Source of the DNA: Argopecten irradians
Lineage: Eukaryota > Mollusca > Bivalvia > Pectinida > Pectinidae
Direction: 5' to 3'
NCBI RefSeq assembly: GCF_041381155.1
Contig: NC_091135.1
Location: forward strand, 67,235,067 to 67,299,066
Length of the DNA: 64,000 nt
Positions 20,882 through 33,631 of this stretch are shown in pieces. The notes below the pieces were generated by a model. That model saw nothing but the letters and a program-made list of their open reading frames with translations, did not search any database and was not told the origin of the DNA. Each line of letters opens with the position of its first letter. Position 1 is the stretch's first letter. The position numbers were made by a program, and so were the translations under genes.

Positions 20882-21690
20882 TGTCGCGGTGTTTAAATTC
20901 ACCATATATATAATATGTATTATATATGGTGTTTTAACTACATGCGCTGTGTATTGTCTTAATTTACATGTCCCTGTGTCTGTCTGAATTTATATTACAT
21001 GTCCCTGTGTCATGCATTGTCCTGTACATGTAAATCTGTGTGTAAGTTGTTATGATGACGTATGAGAGGCGAGTGAATGGATTGGTTGAGTGTGTCACAT
21101 TGACCCTGCATGACCCTGTCCTTGCACGTGCACGCCCACCCTTGAGGAAGCGTGTCCGCACATTACGTGGAAATAGGCACTGGACTGTACATGTGTGCTT
21201 TACGGCCACAGTACTAAAAGGTATGTTTATTTAATGTATAACTAGAAATAAAGTAATTAACTTATTCTTACTATGCAATATAATTAATTACTTTATATAA
21301 TCAAAACTTCTTTAAACAACTTGTCCATAAAGCTTTATATTATGTATAACAAAGGACCGCACGTGGTCGGTGAGGTTAGGGCAATGCATAGAGTCAAGTG
21401 ACTGTAAATTAAATGTTATTTGTAAATATATGTAACTCGGAAATTAAAATACAATTTAATATTATAATATATTAAATATATACCTGTTTATATTTTATAC
21501 CTTACAGTATAAATATAGAAGATATAGTAGTCGGTTCATTTATGTGTCCCTATATATTGTCAGGTATTGTTCTTTTTATTTCAGGGTTATCTGTCTCCGT
21601 TTTTATATGAATAAACTTTCAACTGTTTATAGCTGTTGGATTCTATTTATATATTCGTGAACCAACTCACATAGTATCACTCTCGTGACA
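20882..21690 (+). repeat. 3' LTR
   Basis: 809-bp copy of 12236-13046. Differences seen: a short change near 21014 (gcatt for gtaat), one base missing near 21267, one missing T near 21457, and G for T near 21674. It carries TATAAATA at 21508-21515 and AATAAA at 21610-21615. It is followed by the ATTG target duplication. Confidence 0.95.
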
Positions 21691-21694
21691 ATTG

Positions 21695-22259
21695 CTTAAT
21701 TAAATCATTATAACAAGGTGGGTAATTATTATCTCCCCTCTCTTACAGCATTTGTTACCATGGTCGACTGTCCAGCCCCTTTCATGGCCATGTTATAATC
21801 AAGATTGGCCATGAAAAGGGATTATGTGTGAACTCCACTGTGGTAGCAATATATTTATTGGCCACATTTTTCCTTTGTGAAAGGTTAGAAGTATGCAGTA
21901 AATACGCGATACTTTATATATTATCGCAATATAATGGCCATGGTGTTATCATAATTTATATATAGATAGTGACTGGCTATGATTCATCGCATATATTACT
22001 GCAAAGTGACATTTCTAACATGTGCTATAGTTAACCTGTATGTACTATAGTATAGTATTTATCTCTGGCACTAATAGAAGAGAACTCACCCGATATTGAA
22101 CACGGTTGTGTAAATAAATTTGAACGAATGTTACTACAAGTAGCACATTAACAAAGACGGCAATCTAATCAACCAACCAATCGTGTCGGTGCCTTGTCTC
22201 CGGCTGTTTCAGGACTAACCAACCAACCGTGTCGGCACATTGTCTCCTACTGTTTCAGG
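21695..22259. other. Intergenic with a hairpin and a 46-bp duplication
   Basis: A hairpin at 21777-21820 has arms CCCTTTCATGGCCA and TGGCCATGAAAAGGG around a 15-base loop. At about 22170-22262 a block starting 'aaccaaccaatcgtgtcggt' and ending in 'gtttcagga' is repeated once in tandem with a few changes. The latter may be the 3' UTR of the RTE-like fragment next to it. Confidence 0.5.
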
Positions 22260-23065
22260 ACCAACAACTCCTTCTCTTTCCTTGCATGACTAGATGTTGG
22301 TTTTCCATGGGTACGTTTATGTCCAATCCAGCCCAATTCCTCAGCACAATGTAATCTCTTTGGCAACGTCTTCCTGTCCCATACGCTCCCACAGATCAGC
22401 ATTTCTGATCTTCGCTGACTATTGGATGTTGTAGATGCGTCTCAAATAGGTCTTAGGAATGTCTGAATCTTGTTGTTCTCCTGGAGTCGATTCTATATAC
22501 ATGTATAGTAGAACAGACTGAACATTGATATGAATCTTGTTTTTATTTGTGCAGATCTCCATTGACACTCACATGCTCTTCAGTGAAAATTCGTCTGTCC
22601 TTACCAATCCTGGAAGCAACATCCTCTTCAGTCTGTCCCTGTTGTCAATCATACTTCGCAAGTAAAAATGAATCGATCTCCCTACTTGGCTCCCCGTTCA
22701 TTGTGACTGATGTGCTGGTTTTCTTCAGTTCGCTTTTCCTTTTTTGACCCCCAGACGAACTCCTTTATCCTGCATATGGTTGTAGTTGTGTACCAGGAGT
22801 GCGTTGTCATCCACAATATCAAGGTCATTGTCACTATCCAGTTCATGACCAAGTGGAAGACAAATGGTAACAGCACACAACCATCCCTGGCGAACTCCAA
22901 ACATCACACCAAATCTATTAGACAGCTGGTCGGTATGGGAAATGCTGTAGCCCATGTCTTGGTAGGTGGATCTGATTAATGTCACAATCTTCTCCGAAAC
23001 TCCGTAGTTACCTCGGCAGCTTTCAGGGCGTTTCTCTACACTATCAAACGTCTTCTCATAACAAA
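22260..23065 (-). pseudogene. RTE-like LINE reverse transcriptase fragment
   Basis: Broken minus-strand frames give FDSVER, a YGVSEKIVTLIRSTYQDM stretch, FGVMFGVRQGW, a decayed LDIVDDNALLVHNYNHMQDK (the catalytic YADD region in intact relatives) and, further on, an ELGWIGHKRTHGK-like stretch near 22290-22345. The order and wording match the RT and C-terminal end of RTE-type LINEs. Many stops and frameshifts show an old inactive copy. Plus-strand ORFs here are shadows. Confidence 0.75.
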
Positions 23066-24499
23066 TTCCACTCCAGCGACAACTCCAACATGATACTAGG
23101 TTAGCCTACTGAAAAACTGGATTGCATGCCGTAGTTTTTGTAATCTCCGCTAGGCTTCGCTCCGAAAATAAAAAAAAGTATTTATGAGGGCAAACTATCA
23201 AACACTTTCCACTGTGTGAAGGAGACGAAGTAAGTTTCCTTAGCTTTTAAATCCTGTAACAGATGATGTAACGTGTTATGTATATATATATTTTATCTAA
23301 GTGAGACATCATTGGATGGACAAATTGAAGAGAATATCATTTTTATGAAATGGTTTATATGATGTAAGATGTTTGATAGACTAATTGATTGTATTAACGT
23401 TGACTATAGTAATTTCTAAGATTGCAAGATATGATAATCGGTGCGATACAACTATGTAATCTACAATGTACATACAAAGTAAATATAGGTGATATCATTA
23501 ATCATAATTCATCATAGCAAAATATAACATAGCATGATGCGTCTACACATATACATGTAGTATAGGGTTAAAACAATAAATGTGAGGTATATTTTTGTTT
23601 ACAAACACACTGCATAGATACAATAAATGGATGATGTTTTCAAGACATTATGTAACATATCACACAAAATAAATTAACGTCCTATTAACAGCTAAGATAC
23701 CCGTATTCCTTATGGTGGACGGAGAGACGGAGTTTCGTGCTGATCTATCTATATATCTGGCCAATATTTTGGTCACGTTTAAAACAAGTCGTGAAATGAA
23801 TCTGAGAGTTAAGAGGGCATTAAGTTTAAATTCCATTCCATGATTCAGTCAATAAAGCAAGAAACGCAGAAATAAGCATAATTTTCTTATCTTTTTGTAT
23901 GTTTTAAGAGTTTAACCAAGTCTTATTAACTTTAATTTTTTTTCAAAAGAATGATATTAACCAACAATGTCAAAAGAAACAACATGTCAGAAGAACATTG
24001 CTTCATTTCTGTTTGGGTGTCTCCATGCCTCGGTGTTGATTCTAACCAAACCGAATGCGAGATTAATACAGCAGCATAGTTTAAACAATACGAATAGCAT
24101 CAGGCCTTGTTAATAACAATTGTGTTTATACCTGTATGACTGATTAATAATACTGAATCAAAAACAAACATGAAAGATGCTAGCGGCCCAAACCGATGTA
24201 TTTACAGATATTTCGCACTAATCATTATTGAAAATCTCGGAATTATTTGCAAAATCATATCAGTTAAATATTTACTTTAAACAAGGTCATCAATAGTTGC
24301 ACAGAAATCCATTAAAGTTGATGAATTATTCATCGACGATGGCATTTCGCGCACACCAGATGAACATGATAGATAGTCCTCATGAGACACGAGGATATGA
24401 CAATAAATCGCCAACAACGCTCACAGTAAAGTCATTTACTAGTAAACAAGGGTTACTTCGACACCCTTAAGCCGTGTAAAAGTTCATCGAAAGCTTAAC
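23066..24499. other. Intergenic, nothing recognised
   Basis: AT-rich sequence between the LINE fragment and the satellite. Scattered stop codons in all frames, and no RNA gene or repeat family recognised. Confidence 0.4.
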
Positions 24500-27400
24500 A
24501 TAAGGTAAGTTCCTAGCAGACTTACTCTATTGTATCTCAACCTCAGAAAAGTCTTGAAAAAAGTTAATCTTATTTCACCTAAACATGAGTTAAGTCTTGT
24601 AAATATTAATCTTATATCACCTAACATCAGGTAAGTCTTGCAAACATTAATCTAATATCACCTAACATCAGATAAGTCTTGTACAGGTTAATCTTATTCC
24701 ACCTAAACATCAGGTAAGTCTTGTAAATATTAATCTAATATCACCTAACATCAGGTAAGTCTTGTAAATATTAATCTAATATCACCTAACATCAGGTAAG
24801 TCTTGTAAATATTAATCTAATATCACCTAACATCAGGTAAGTCTTGTAAATATTAATCTAATATCACCTAACATCAGGTAAGTCTTGTAAATATTAATCT
24901 AATATCACCTAACATCAGGTAAGTCTTGTACAGGTTAATCTTATTCCACCTAAACATCAGGTAAGTCTTGTAAATATTAATCTAATATCACCTAACATCA
25001 GGTAGGTCTTGTACAGGTTAATCTTATTCCACCTAAACATAAGGTAAGTCTTGTAAATATTTATCTTATTTCACCTAAACATCATGTAGGTCTTGTAAAT
25101 TTTTATCTTATTTCACCTAAACATCATGTAGGTCTTGTAGATATTATTCTTATTTCACCTACACATCAGGTAAGTCTTGTAAATATTATTCTTATTTCAC
25201 CTAAACATCAGGTAAGTGTTGTTCAGGTTCATTTCATTTCACCTAAACATCAGGTATGTCTTATAAATATTAATCCTAATTCACCTAACTTTAGGTAAGT
25301 CTTCTACAGGTTAATTTAATTTCACCTAAACATCATTTAAGTCTTGTAACCAATAATCTTATATTACCTAAATATCAGGTAAGTCTTATAAATGTTAATC
25401 TTATTTCACCTAAACATCAGGTAAGTGGTGTAAATATTAATCTTATTTCACCTTAGTATAAGGAAGGGTTTTTTAAATATTAATCCTATTTCACCTAAAC
25501 ATCAGGTAAGTCTTGTAAATATTAATCTTATTTCACCTAAACATCAGGTAAGTGTTGTTCAGGTTCATTTCATTTCACCTAAACATCAGGTATGTCTTAT
25601 AAATATTAATCCTAATTCACCTAACTTAAGGTAAGTCTTTTAAATATTAATTTTATTTCACCTAAACATCAGGTAAGTCTTGTAAATATTTATCTCATTT
25701 CACCTAAACATCATGTAGGTCTTGTAAATATTAATCTTATTTCAACTAAATATCAGGTAAGTCTTTTCAATATTAATCTTATTTCACCTAAACATCAGGT
25801 AAGTCTTGTAAATATTTATCTTATTTCACCTAAACATCAGGTAAGTGTTGTTCAGGTTCATTTCATTTCACCTAAACATCAGGTATGTCTTATAAATATT
25901 AATCCTAATTCACCTAACTTCAGGTAAGTCCTCTACAGGTTAATTTAATTTCACCTAAACATCATTTAAGTCTTGTAACCAATAATCTTATATTACCTAA
26001 ATATCAGGTAAGTCTTATAAATGTTAATCTTATTTCACCTAAACATCAGGTAAGTGTTGTAAATATTCATCTTTTTTCACCTAAACATCAGGTAAGTCTT
26101 ATAAATGTTAATCTTTTTTCACCTAAACATCAGGTATGTCTTGTAAATATAAATCTTTTTTACCTAAACATCATGTAAGTGTTGTAAATATTAATCTTAT
26201 TTCACCTTAATATAAGGAAGGTTTTTTTTTAAATATTAATCTTTTTTCACCTAACCATCAGGTATGTCTTGTAAATATTTATCTTATTTCACCTTAATAT
26301 CAGGTAAGTCTTTTAAATATTTATCTTTTTTCACCTAAACATCAGGTATGTCTTGTAAATATTTATCTTATTTCACCTTAATATCAGGTAAGTCTTTTAA
26401 ATATTAATCTTATTTCACCTAAACATCGGGTAAGTCTTGTAAATATTGATCTTATTTAACCTAAACATCATGTAATTCTTGTAAATATTAATCCTATTTC
26501 ACCTAAACATCAGGTAAGTCTTGTGAATATTTATCTTATTTCAACTAAATATCAGGTAAGTCTTTTCAATATTAATCTTATTTCACCTAAACATCAGGTA
26601 AGTCTTGTAAATATTAATCTTATTTCACCTAAACATCAGGTAAGTGTTGTTCAGGTTCATTTCATTTCACCTAAACATCATTTAAGTCTTGTAACCAATA
26701 ATCTTATATTACCTAAATATCAGGTAAGTCTTATAAATGTTAATCTTATTTCACCTAAACATCAGGTAAGTGTTGTAAATATTAATCTTATTTCACCTTA
26801 ACATCAGGTAAGTCTTCTGAATATTTATCTTATTTCACCTTAATATAAGGAAGGTTTTTTAAATATTAATCTTATTTCACCTAAACATCAGGTAAGTCTT
26901 GTAAATATTGATCTTATTTAACCTAAACATCAGGTAAGTCTTGTAAATATTAATCTAATATCACCTAACATCAGGTAAGTCTTGTAAATATTAATCTAAT
27001 ATCACCTAACATCAGGTAAGTCTTGTAAATATTAATCTAATATCACCTAACATCAGGTAAGTCTTGTAAATATTAATCTAATATCACCTAACATCAGGTA
27101 AGTCTTGTACAGGTTAATCTTATTTCACCTAAACATCAGGTAAGTCTTGTACAGGTTAATCTTATTTCACCTAAACATCAGGTATGTCTTGTGAATATTA
27201 ATCTTATATCATCTAACATCAGGTAAGTCTTGTAAATATTAATCTAATATCACCTAACATCAGGTAAGTCTTGTACAGGTTAATCTTATTTCACCTAAAC
27301 ATCAGGTATGTCTTGTAAATATTAATCTTATTTCATCTAAACATCATGTAAATCTTGTAAATATGAATCTAATATCACCTAAACATCAGGTATGTCTTGG

Positions 27401-30400
27401 AAATATTAATCTAATATCACCTAACATCAGGTAAGTCTTGTAAATATTAATCTAATATCACCTAACATCAGGTAAGTCTTGTACAGGTTAATCTTATTTC
27501 ACCTAAACATCAGGTAAGTCTTCTACAGGTTAATCTTATTTCACCTAAACATCAGGTAAGTCTTGTAAATATTAATCTTATTTCACCTAAACATCAGGTA
27601 AGTCTTGTACAGGTTAATCTTATTCCACCTAAACATAAGGTAAGTCTTGTACAGGTTAATCTTATTTCACCTAAACATAAGGTAAGTCTTGTACAGGTTA
27701 ATCTTAAATAATTTTATCTTATTTCACCTAAACATCATGTAGGTCTTGTAAATATTATTCTTATTTCACCTACACATCAGGTAAATCTTGTAAATATTAA
27801 TCTTATTTCACCTAAACATCAGGTAAATCTTGTAAATATTTATCTTATTTCACCTAAACATCAGGTAAGTGTTGTTCAGGTTCATTTCATTTCACCTAAA
27901 CATCAGGTAAGTCTTATAAATATTAATCCTAATTCACCTAACTTAAGGTAAGTCTTGTACAGGTTAACTTAATTTCACCTAAACATCATTTAAGTCTTGT
28001 AACCAATAATCTTATATTACCTAAATATCAGGTAAGTCTTATAAATGTTAATCTTATTTCACCTAAACATCAGGTAAGTGTTGTAAATATTAATCTTATT
28101 TCACCTTAGTATAAGGAAGGGTTTTTTAAATATTAATCCTATTTCACCTAAACATCAGGTAAGTCTTGTAAATATTAATCTTATTTCACCTAAACATCAG
28201 GTAAGTGTTGTTCAGGTTCATTTCATTTCACCTAAACATCAGGTATGTCTTATAAATATTAATCCTAATTCACCTAACTTAAGGTAAGTCTTTTAAATAT
28301 TAATTTTATTTCACCTAAACATCAGGTAAGTCTTGTAAATATTTATCTCATTTCACCTAAACATCATGTAGGTCTTGTAAATATTAATCTTATTTCAACT
28401 AAATATCAGGTAAGTCTTTTCAATATTAATCTTATTTCACCTAAAAATCAGGTAAGTCTTGTAAATATTTAACTTATTTCACCTAAACATCAGGTAAGTG
28501 TTGTTCAGGTTCATTTCATTTCACCTAAACATCAGGTATGTCTTATAAATATTAATCCTAATTCACCTAACTTCAGGTAAGTCCTCTACAGGTTAATTTA
28601 ATTTCACCTAAACATCATTTAAGTCTTGTAACCAATAATCTTATATTACCTAAATATCAGGTAAGTCTTATAAATGTTAATCTTATTTCACCTAAACATC
28701 AGGTAAGTGTTGTAAATATTCATCTTTTTTCACCTAAACATCAGGTAAGTCTTATAAATGTTAATCTTTTTTCACCTAAACATCAGGTATGTCTTGTAAA
28801 TATAAATCTTTTTTACCTAAACATCATGTAAGTGTTGTAAATATTAATCTTATTTCACCTTAATATAAGGAAGGTTTTTTTTTAAATATTAATCTTTTTT
28901 CACCTAACCATCAGGTATGTCTTGTAAATATTTATCTTATTTCACCTTAATATCAGGTAAGTCTTTTAAATATTTATCTTTTTTCACCTAAACATCAGGT
29001 ATGTCTTGTAAATATGTATCTTATTTCACCTTAATATCAGGTAAGTCTTTTAAATATTAATCTTATTTCACCTAAACATCGGGTAAGTCTTGTAAATATT
29101 GATCTTATTTAACCTAAACATCATGTAATTCTTGTAAATATTAATCCTATTTCACCTAAACATCAGGTAAGTCTTGTGAATATTTATCTTATTTCAACTA
29201 AATATCAGGTAAGTCTTTTCAATATTAATCTTATTTCACCTAAACATCAGGTAAGTCTTGTAAATATTTATCTTATTTCACCTAAACATCAGGTAAGTGT
29301 TGTTCAGGTTCATTTCATTTCACCTAAACATCATTTAAGTCTTGTAACCAATAATCTTATATTACCTAAATATCAGGTAAGTCTTATAAATGTTAATCTT
29401 ATTTCACCTAAACATCAGGTAAGTGTTGTAAATATTAATCTTATTTCACCTTAACATCAGGTAAGTCTTCTGAATATTTATCTTATTTCACCTTAATATA
29501 AGGAAGGTTTTTTAAATATTAATCTTATTTCACCTAAACATCAGGTAAGTCTTGTAAATATTGATCTTATTTAACCTAAACATCAGGTAAGTCTTGTAAA
29601 TATTAATCTAATATCACCTAACATCAGGTAAGTCTTGTAAATATTAATCTAATATCACCTAACATCAGGTAAGTCTTGTAAATATTAATCTAATATCACC
29701 TAACATCAGGTAAGTCTTGTACAGGTTAATCTTATTTCACCTAAACATCAGGTAAGTCTTGTACAGGTTAATCTTATTTCACCTAAACATCAGGTATGTC
29801 TTGTGAATATTAATCTTATATCATCTAACATCAGGTAAGTCTTGTAAATATTAATCTAATATCACCTAACATCAGGTAAGTCTTGTACAGGTTAATCTTA
29901 TTTCACCTAAACATCAGGTATGTCTTGTAAATATTAATCTTATTTCACCTAAACATCATGTAAATCTTGTAAATATGAATCTAATATCACCTAAACATCA
30001 GGTATGTCTTGGAAATATTAATCTAATATCACCTAACATCAGGTAAGTCTTGTAAATATTAATCTAATATCACCTAACATCAGGTAAGTCTTGTACAGGT
30101 TAATCTTATTTCACCTAAACATCAGGTAAGTCTTGTACAGGTTAATCTTATTTCACCTAAACATCAGGTAAGTCTTGTAAATATTAATCTTATTTCACCT
30201 AAACATCAGGTAAGTCTTGTACAGGTTAATCTTATTCCACCTAAACATAAGGTAAGTCTTGTACAGGTTAATCTTATTTCACCAAAGCATAAGGTAAGTC
30301 TTGTACAGGTTAATCTTATTTCACCTAAACATCAGGTAAATCTTGTAAATATTAATCTAATATCACCTAACATCAGGTAAGTCTTGTAAATATTAATCTA

Positions 30401-31160
30401 ATATCACCTAACATCAGGTAAGTCTTGTACAGGTTAATCTTATTTCACCTAAACATCAGGTAAGTCTTGTACAGGTTAATCTTATTTCACCTAAACATCA
30501 GGTAAATCTTGTAAATATTAATCTTATTTCACCTAAACATCAGGTAAATCTTGTAAATATTTATCTTATTTCACCTAAACATCAGGTAAGTGTTGTTCAG
30601 GTTCATTTCATTTCACCTAAACATCAGGTAAGTCTTATAAATATTAATCCTAATTCACCTAACTTAAGGTAAGTCTTGTACAGGTTAACTTAATTTCACC
30701 TAAACATCATTTAAGTCTTGTAACCAATAATCTTATATTACCTAAATATCAGGTAAGTCTTATAAATGTTAATCTTATTTCACCTAAACATCAGGTAAGT
30801 GTTGTAAATATTAATCTTATTTCACCTAACCATCAGGTAAGTCTTCTACATGTTAATCTTATTTCACCTAAACATCAGATATGTCTTTTAAATATTAGTC
30901 TTTTTTCACCTTACAATCAGGTAAGTCTTGTAAATAGTAATCTTATTTCACCTAAACATCAGGTATGTCTTTTAAATATTAATCTTATTTCACCTTACCA
31001 TCAGGTAAGTCTTGTACAGGTTAATCTTATTTCACCTAACCATCAGGTAAGTGTTGTACAAGTTAATTTCATTTCACCTAAACATCACGTAAGTCTTGTA
31101 ACCAATAATCTTATATTAACTAAATATCAGGAAAATCTTGTAAAGGTTAAATTTATTTTA
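24500..31160 (+). repeat. 6.6-kb minisatellite of 41-42-bp monomers carrying CAG|GTAAGT
   Basis: About 155 head-to-tail monomers. The common forms are 'cacctaaacatcaggtaagt' followed by 'cttgtaaatattaatcttattt' (42 bp), a 41-bp form with 'taatatcacctaacatcag', and forms with 'cttgtacaggttaatc' or 'gttgttcaggttcatttc'. Each monomer contains the short inverted repeat ACCT...AGGT and, in most, the full consensus splice donor. Blocks of variants recur at a spacing of about 2653 bp (for example 26523 and 29176), so the array has a higher-order period; one copy has one 41-bp monomer more than the other. Open frames inside are repeat translations, not genes. The array ends 0.9 kb before the receptor exon at 32054. 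Confidence 0.95.
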
Positions 31161-32053
31161 TCTTGACACAAGATTTACGGACAGTGGATTGTAAATATGG
31201 AATATTAATTTCGTGACCAAACGCATGAAAGATGCTTAACCAAAATCAGAAGAAAGACATTATCATTGCCAGTAAGCTTAGAACTAGTAATAAATCTCCA
31301 TTGTAGCCAATTAAACTGGAAGACGGAATATAATCTAACAGGATAATATATTTGTGCACTTTAATATCCGATTTCAGCAACTAATTTTATTTCATTTACT
31401 AACGCGTATGTCCGTCAGGTATAGATATATACATACATTGTATCATAATACCATCTGTTGATAAAATTAATTCAATTTGCAACGTGTATGTACCACCCCA
31501 CCTGTCAAACTTTATCAATTGTCAGAAACACGTTTGACAAATACGGCACGTGTTAAAGATGTATTAGTATTTATATCAGTAAACTAAATATGTTTTTTTT
31601 CAAAACAGGTATAGTATGATATTAACGTACGTGAACATATCACAAAGACTCAATTAATAACGTAAATAATGTGTTGTCCTCTCGGTATTAATATCTTGTT
31701 TTAAATCATATGCACGTGTTCACCCTTATTATTTACCGAATGAAGGTATGATTAAGTACACTAAGTACTTATCGACACCATTCGATGTAAGATGCCCTCT
31801 TATTGTGATTAGAAAATCGACGTCAGGTTATCCTGGATGCGGACTACTGAGGTTAGTAGCTGGAGCATTATAAGGAATCCTGTGTCCTTTCATGATGTCA
31901 TTATTGTGTCGTGTATACCCTAAAAAACTAGGCTCGACATCGATTGCCCACCTTCTATACAGTATTTAAACATATTTTATAATTAATTAGTTTAAGGTAT
32001 CATATCGTCACTGTTTACATACATCTGTGAATCTAATTATTTTTAAATTACAG
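31161..32053 (+). other. Upstream region of the receptor gene
   Basis: AT-rich, no ORF. It ends in TTTAAATTACAG at 32042-32053, a plausible splice acceptor, implying that a non-coding first exon lies further upstream, possibly beyond the satellite. A 'cattataagg' at about 31866 is a weak TATA-like candidate. Confidence 0.4.
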
Positions 32054-32074
32054 AGAAGGACAAGAGCCAGTAAC

Positions 32075-33076
32075 ATGGAGAGCGTAGTGATGTGGCTCCT
32101 GACTGGTTCTATAATAGGTACGATGGCAATGAGCAGAAACTATGTGACGTACTCGGACAGGAAGGCCGCGCGTGAAAAAGTAGTCAGTATTAAAGATCCT
32201 TTCCTCAGATTCGTCCTTGAAAAACAAATACTCTTCTGTCCACACGTCAGTACTTGTACGGTGGACCATTCTATGACACCTTCGTCCTGTTGCTCTCGCT
32301 GTAGTTGTGATAGTGCTTCTCCGTCGCTTGAGCAGTGTCCCGACTACACAGGAAAAGATAGCAGATTCGCATGCCTCCGTCCCCAATATATATACAAAGA
32401 AAATAAGACGAAATCAAGCTTACAAAGTTATTTGATGATAAATCGATGTCCAAGTGTCTTCGAGGACGTTCGTATTGATAGACTTTGTGTCCGTGGCTCT
32501 GTGCTACACCCGTACAACATGACCATGGTTCTACCTATAACGGACACTACAAACAAAATTACATACAGGAATGTGTTCTGCGCCATATGCAATTCAAGAC
32601 AAGAAGAAAATCTTATAGCCTGGTCTGCCAATGTAAACTGTACATCGTCATCAACACCTGAACCTAAAAGTCTTCGGGAACTAATGGAGAGCGTTGCTAG
32701 TAACAAACAATGCAATCTGTTGTTCGAACCTCCACGTAACATGACTTTGGCTAAGTGTGACACCTTGGGGTTGGTATCTGAATGTAACGTCACCGGACGG
32801 TGGACGGTATTTGATGACGACATGGATCGTGCTTGTACGAGTTACAGGTCGGTCTACAGATCAACGTACCAAAACATACACTGTTACATGTGTAACGTGA
32901 ATGACGAACCGTACACGGAATGTACCAGAACATATCCTTTGATAGGCAGCCGCCCCTTGCCCCCGATACCGACCTTCTCGGGAGCCATTGAGCAGGATTT
33001 AATAACCAACTTAGTGTTTGGTCATGATGCTGTAGGAGCAACATGTCTACCAGGGACACGATATGACGGGATAATG
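32075..33076 (+). CDS. Orphan 7TM receptor, exon with signal peptide and Cys-rich ectodomain
   Basis: The chosen ATG (32075) starts a signal peptide (MESVVMWLLTGSIIGTMA) and lies just after the acceptor at 32053; the 16 in-frame codons before it overlap the intron. The exon codes for 334 residues of secreted-type sequence with many Cys and several N-glycosylation sites (NKT, NMT, NCT, NVT). Two similar motifs, YRNVFCAICN and YQNIHCYMCN, suggest a repeated Cys module. The frame runs on to TAA at 33098, but a phase-0 donor ATG|GTAGGA at 33076 joins the next exon without a break. Minus-strand ORFs here are shadows. Confidence 0.75.
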
Positions 33077-33631
33077 GTAGGAATAATCTGTATCCATTAA
33101 CCAGGGGTATAAACTAACATGCATGTAGGGTTTACATCACTAGATCCATTAACTAGATTTATCTTACTACATTTTATTTGTAAGCATCAAATATTTTACA
33201 ATTCCTATTATTATCGACACTATACAAGCACGCACACATTATAAAATATCTTCCTCATGAACATTTGAAATTGTTAAGCAATGTCATCATATCATTGTTT
33301 AATTTCCATATTTTGCAACCAAAGACTTAAGCTTCTGCGTTGCCCACTTAGATCTTTGGGATGCTAATATTTGTATATTATTTGTCTCTATTCCAAGAAC
33401 CACATGCACTAATCTTGCAAAACAACCCCATCAATAAGTGGCATTTATCTACACAGTGACAACTTTCACAAACATTCCTGAATTTTATCATACTGTTATT
33501 CCCATGTTTCAATTATATCCACATTCATTTCCCTAGAATTGTTTCAATATCTTACTCAAATAAGCTCAAAAATAGGAGTGTTCTTTAAAGAAATGCACCA
33601 TACGGAATATTCTTATTCTTTTTTTTTTCAG
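33077..33631 (+). other. Intron of the receptor gene
   Basis: 555 bp, GTAGGA at the start and a long T tract plus CAG at the end (33616-33631). No other features seen. Confidence 0.65.

Larger units (their letters stand above)
12236..21690 (+). mobile_element. Young Ty3/Gypsy LTR retrotransposon with extra 5' ORF
   Basis: The element is 9455 bp with direct LTRs of 811 and 809 bp that begin TGTC and end GACA, flanked by the 4-bp target duplication ATTG (12232-12235 and 21691-21694). The order is LTR, primer binding site, SGNH-like ORF, gag, protease, reverse transcriptase, RNase H, integrase, polypurine tract, LTR. RT before integrase places it in Ty3/Gypsy (Metaviridae). The LTRs differ at only about five positions, so insertion is recent. 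Three reading-frame breaks in pro-pol (16517, about 16570, 19422-19426) suggest this copy is inactive as written, unless they are consensus errors. Confidence 0.95.

Noticed and set aside
22547..22979. Plus-strand ORFs
   Set aside because: Antisense shadows of the decayed RTE-like reverse transcriptase.
26523..29454. Two open frames with Ile-Ser-Pro-Lys-His-Gln-Val repeats
   Set aside because: They are translations of the 42-bp satellite, which stays open by chance when the unit length is a multiple of three.
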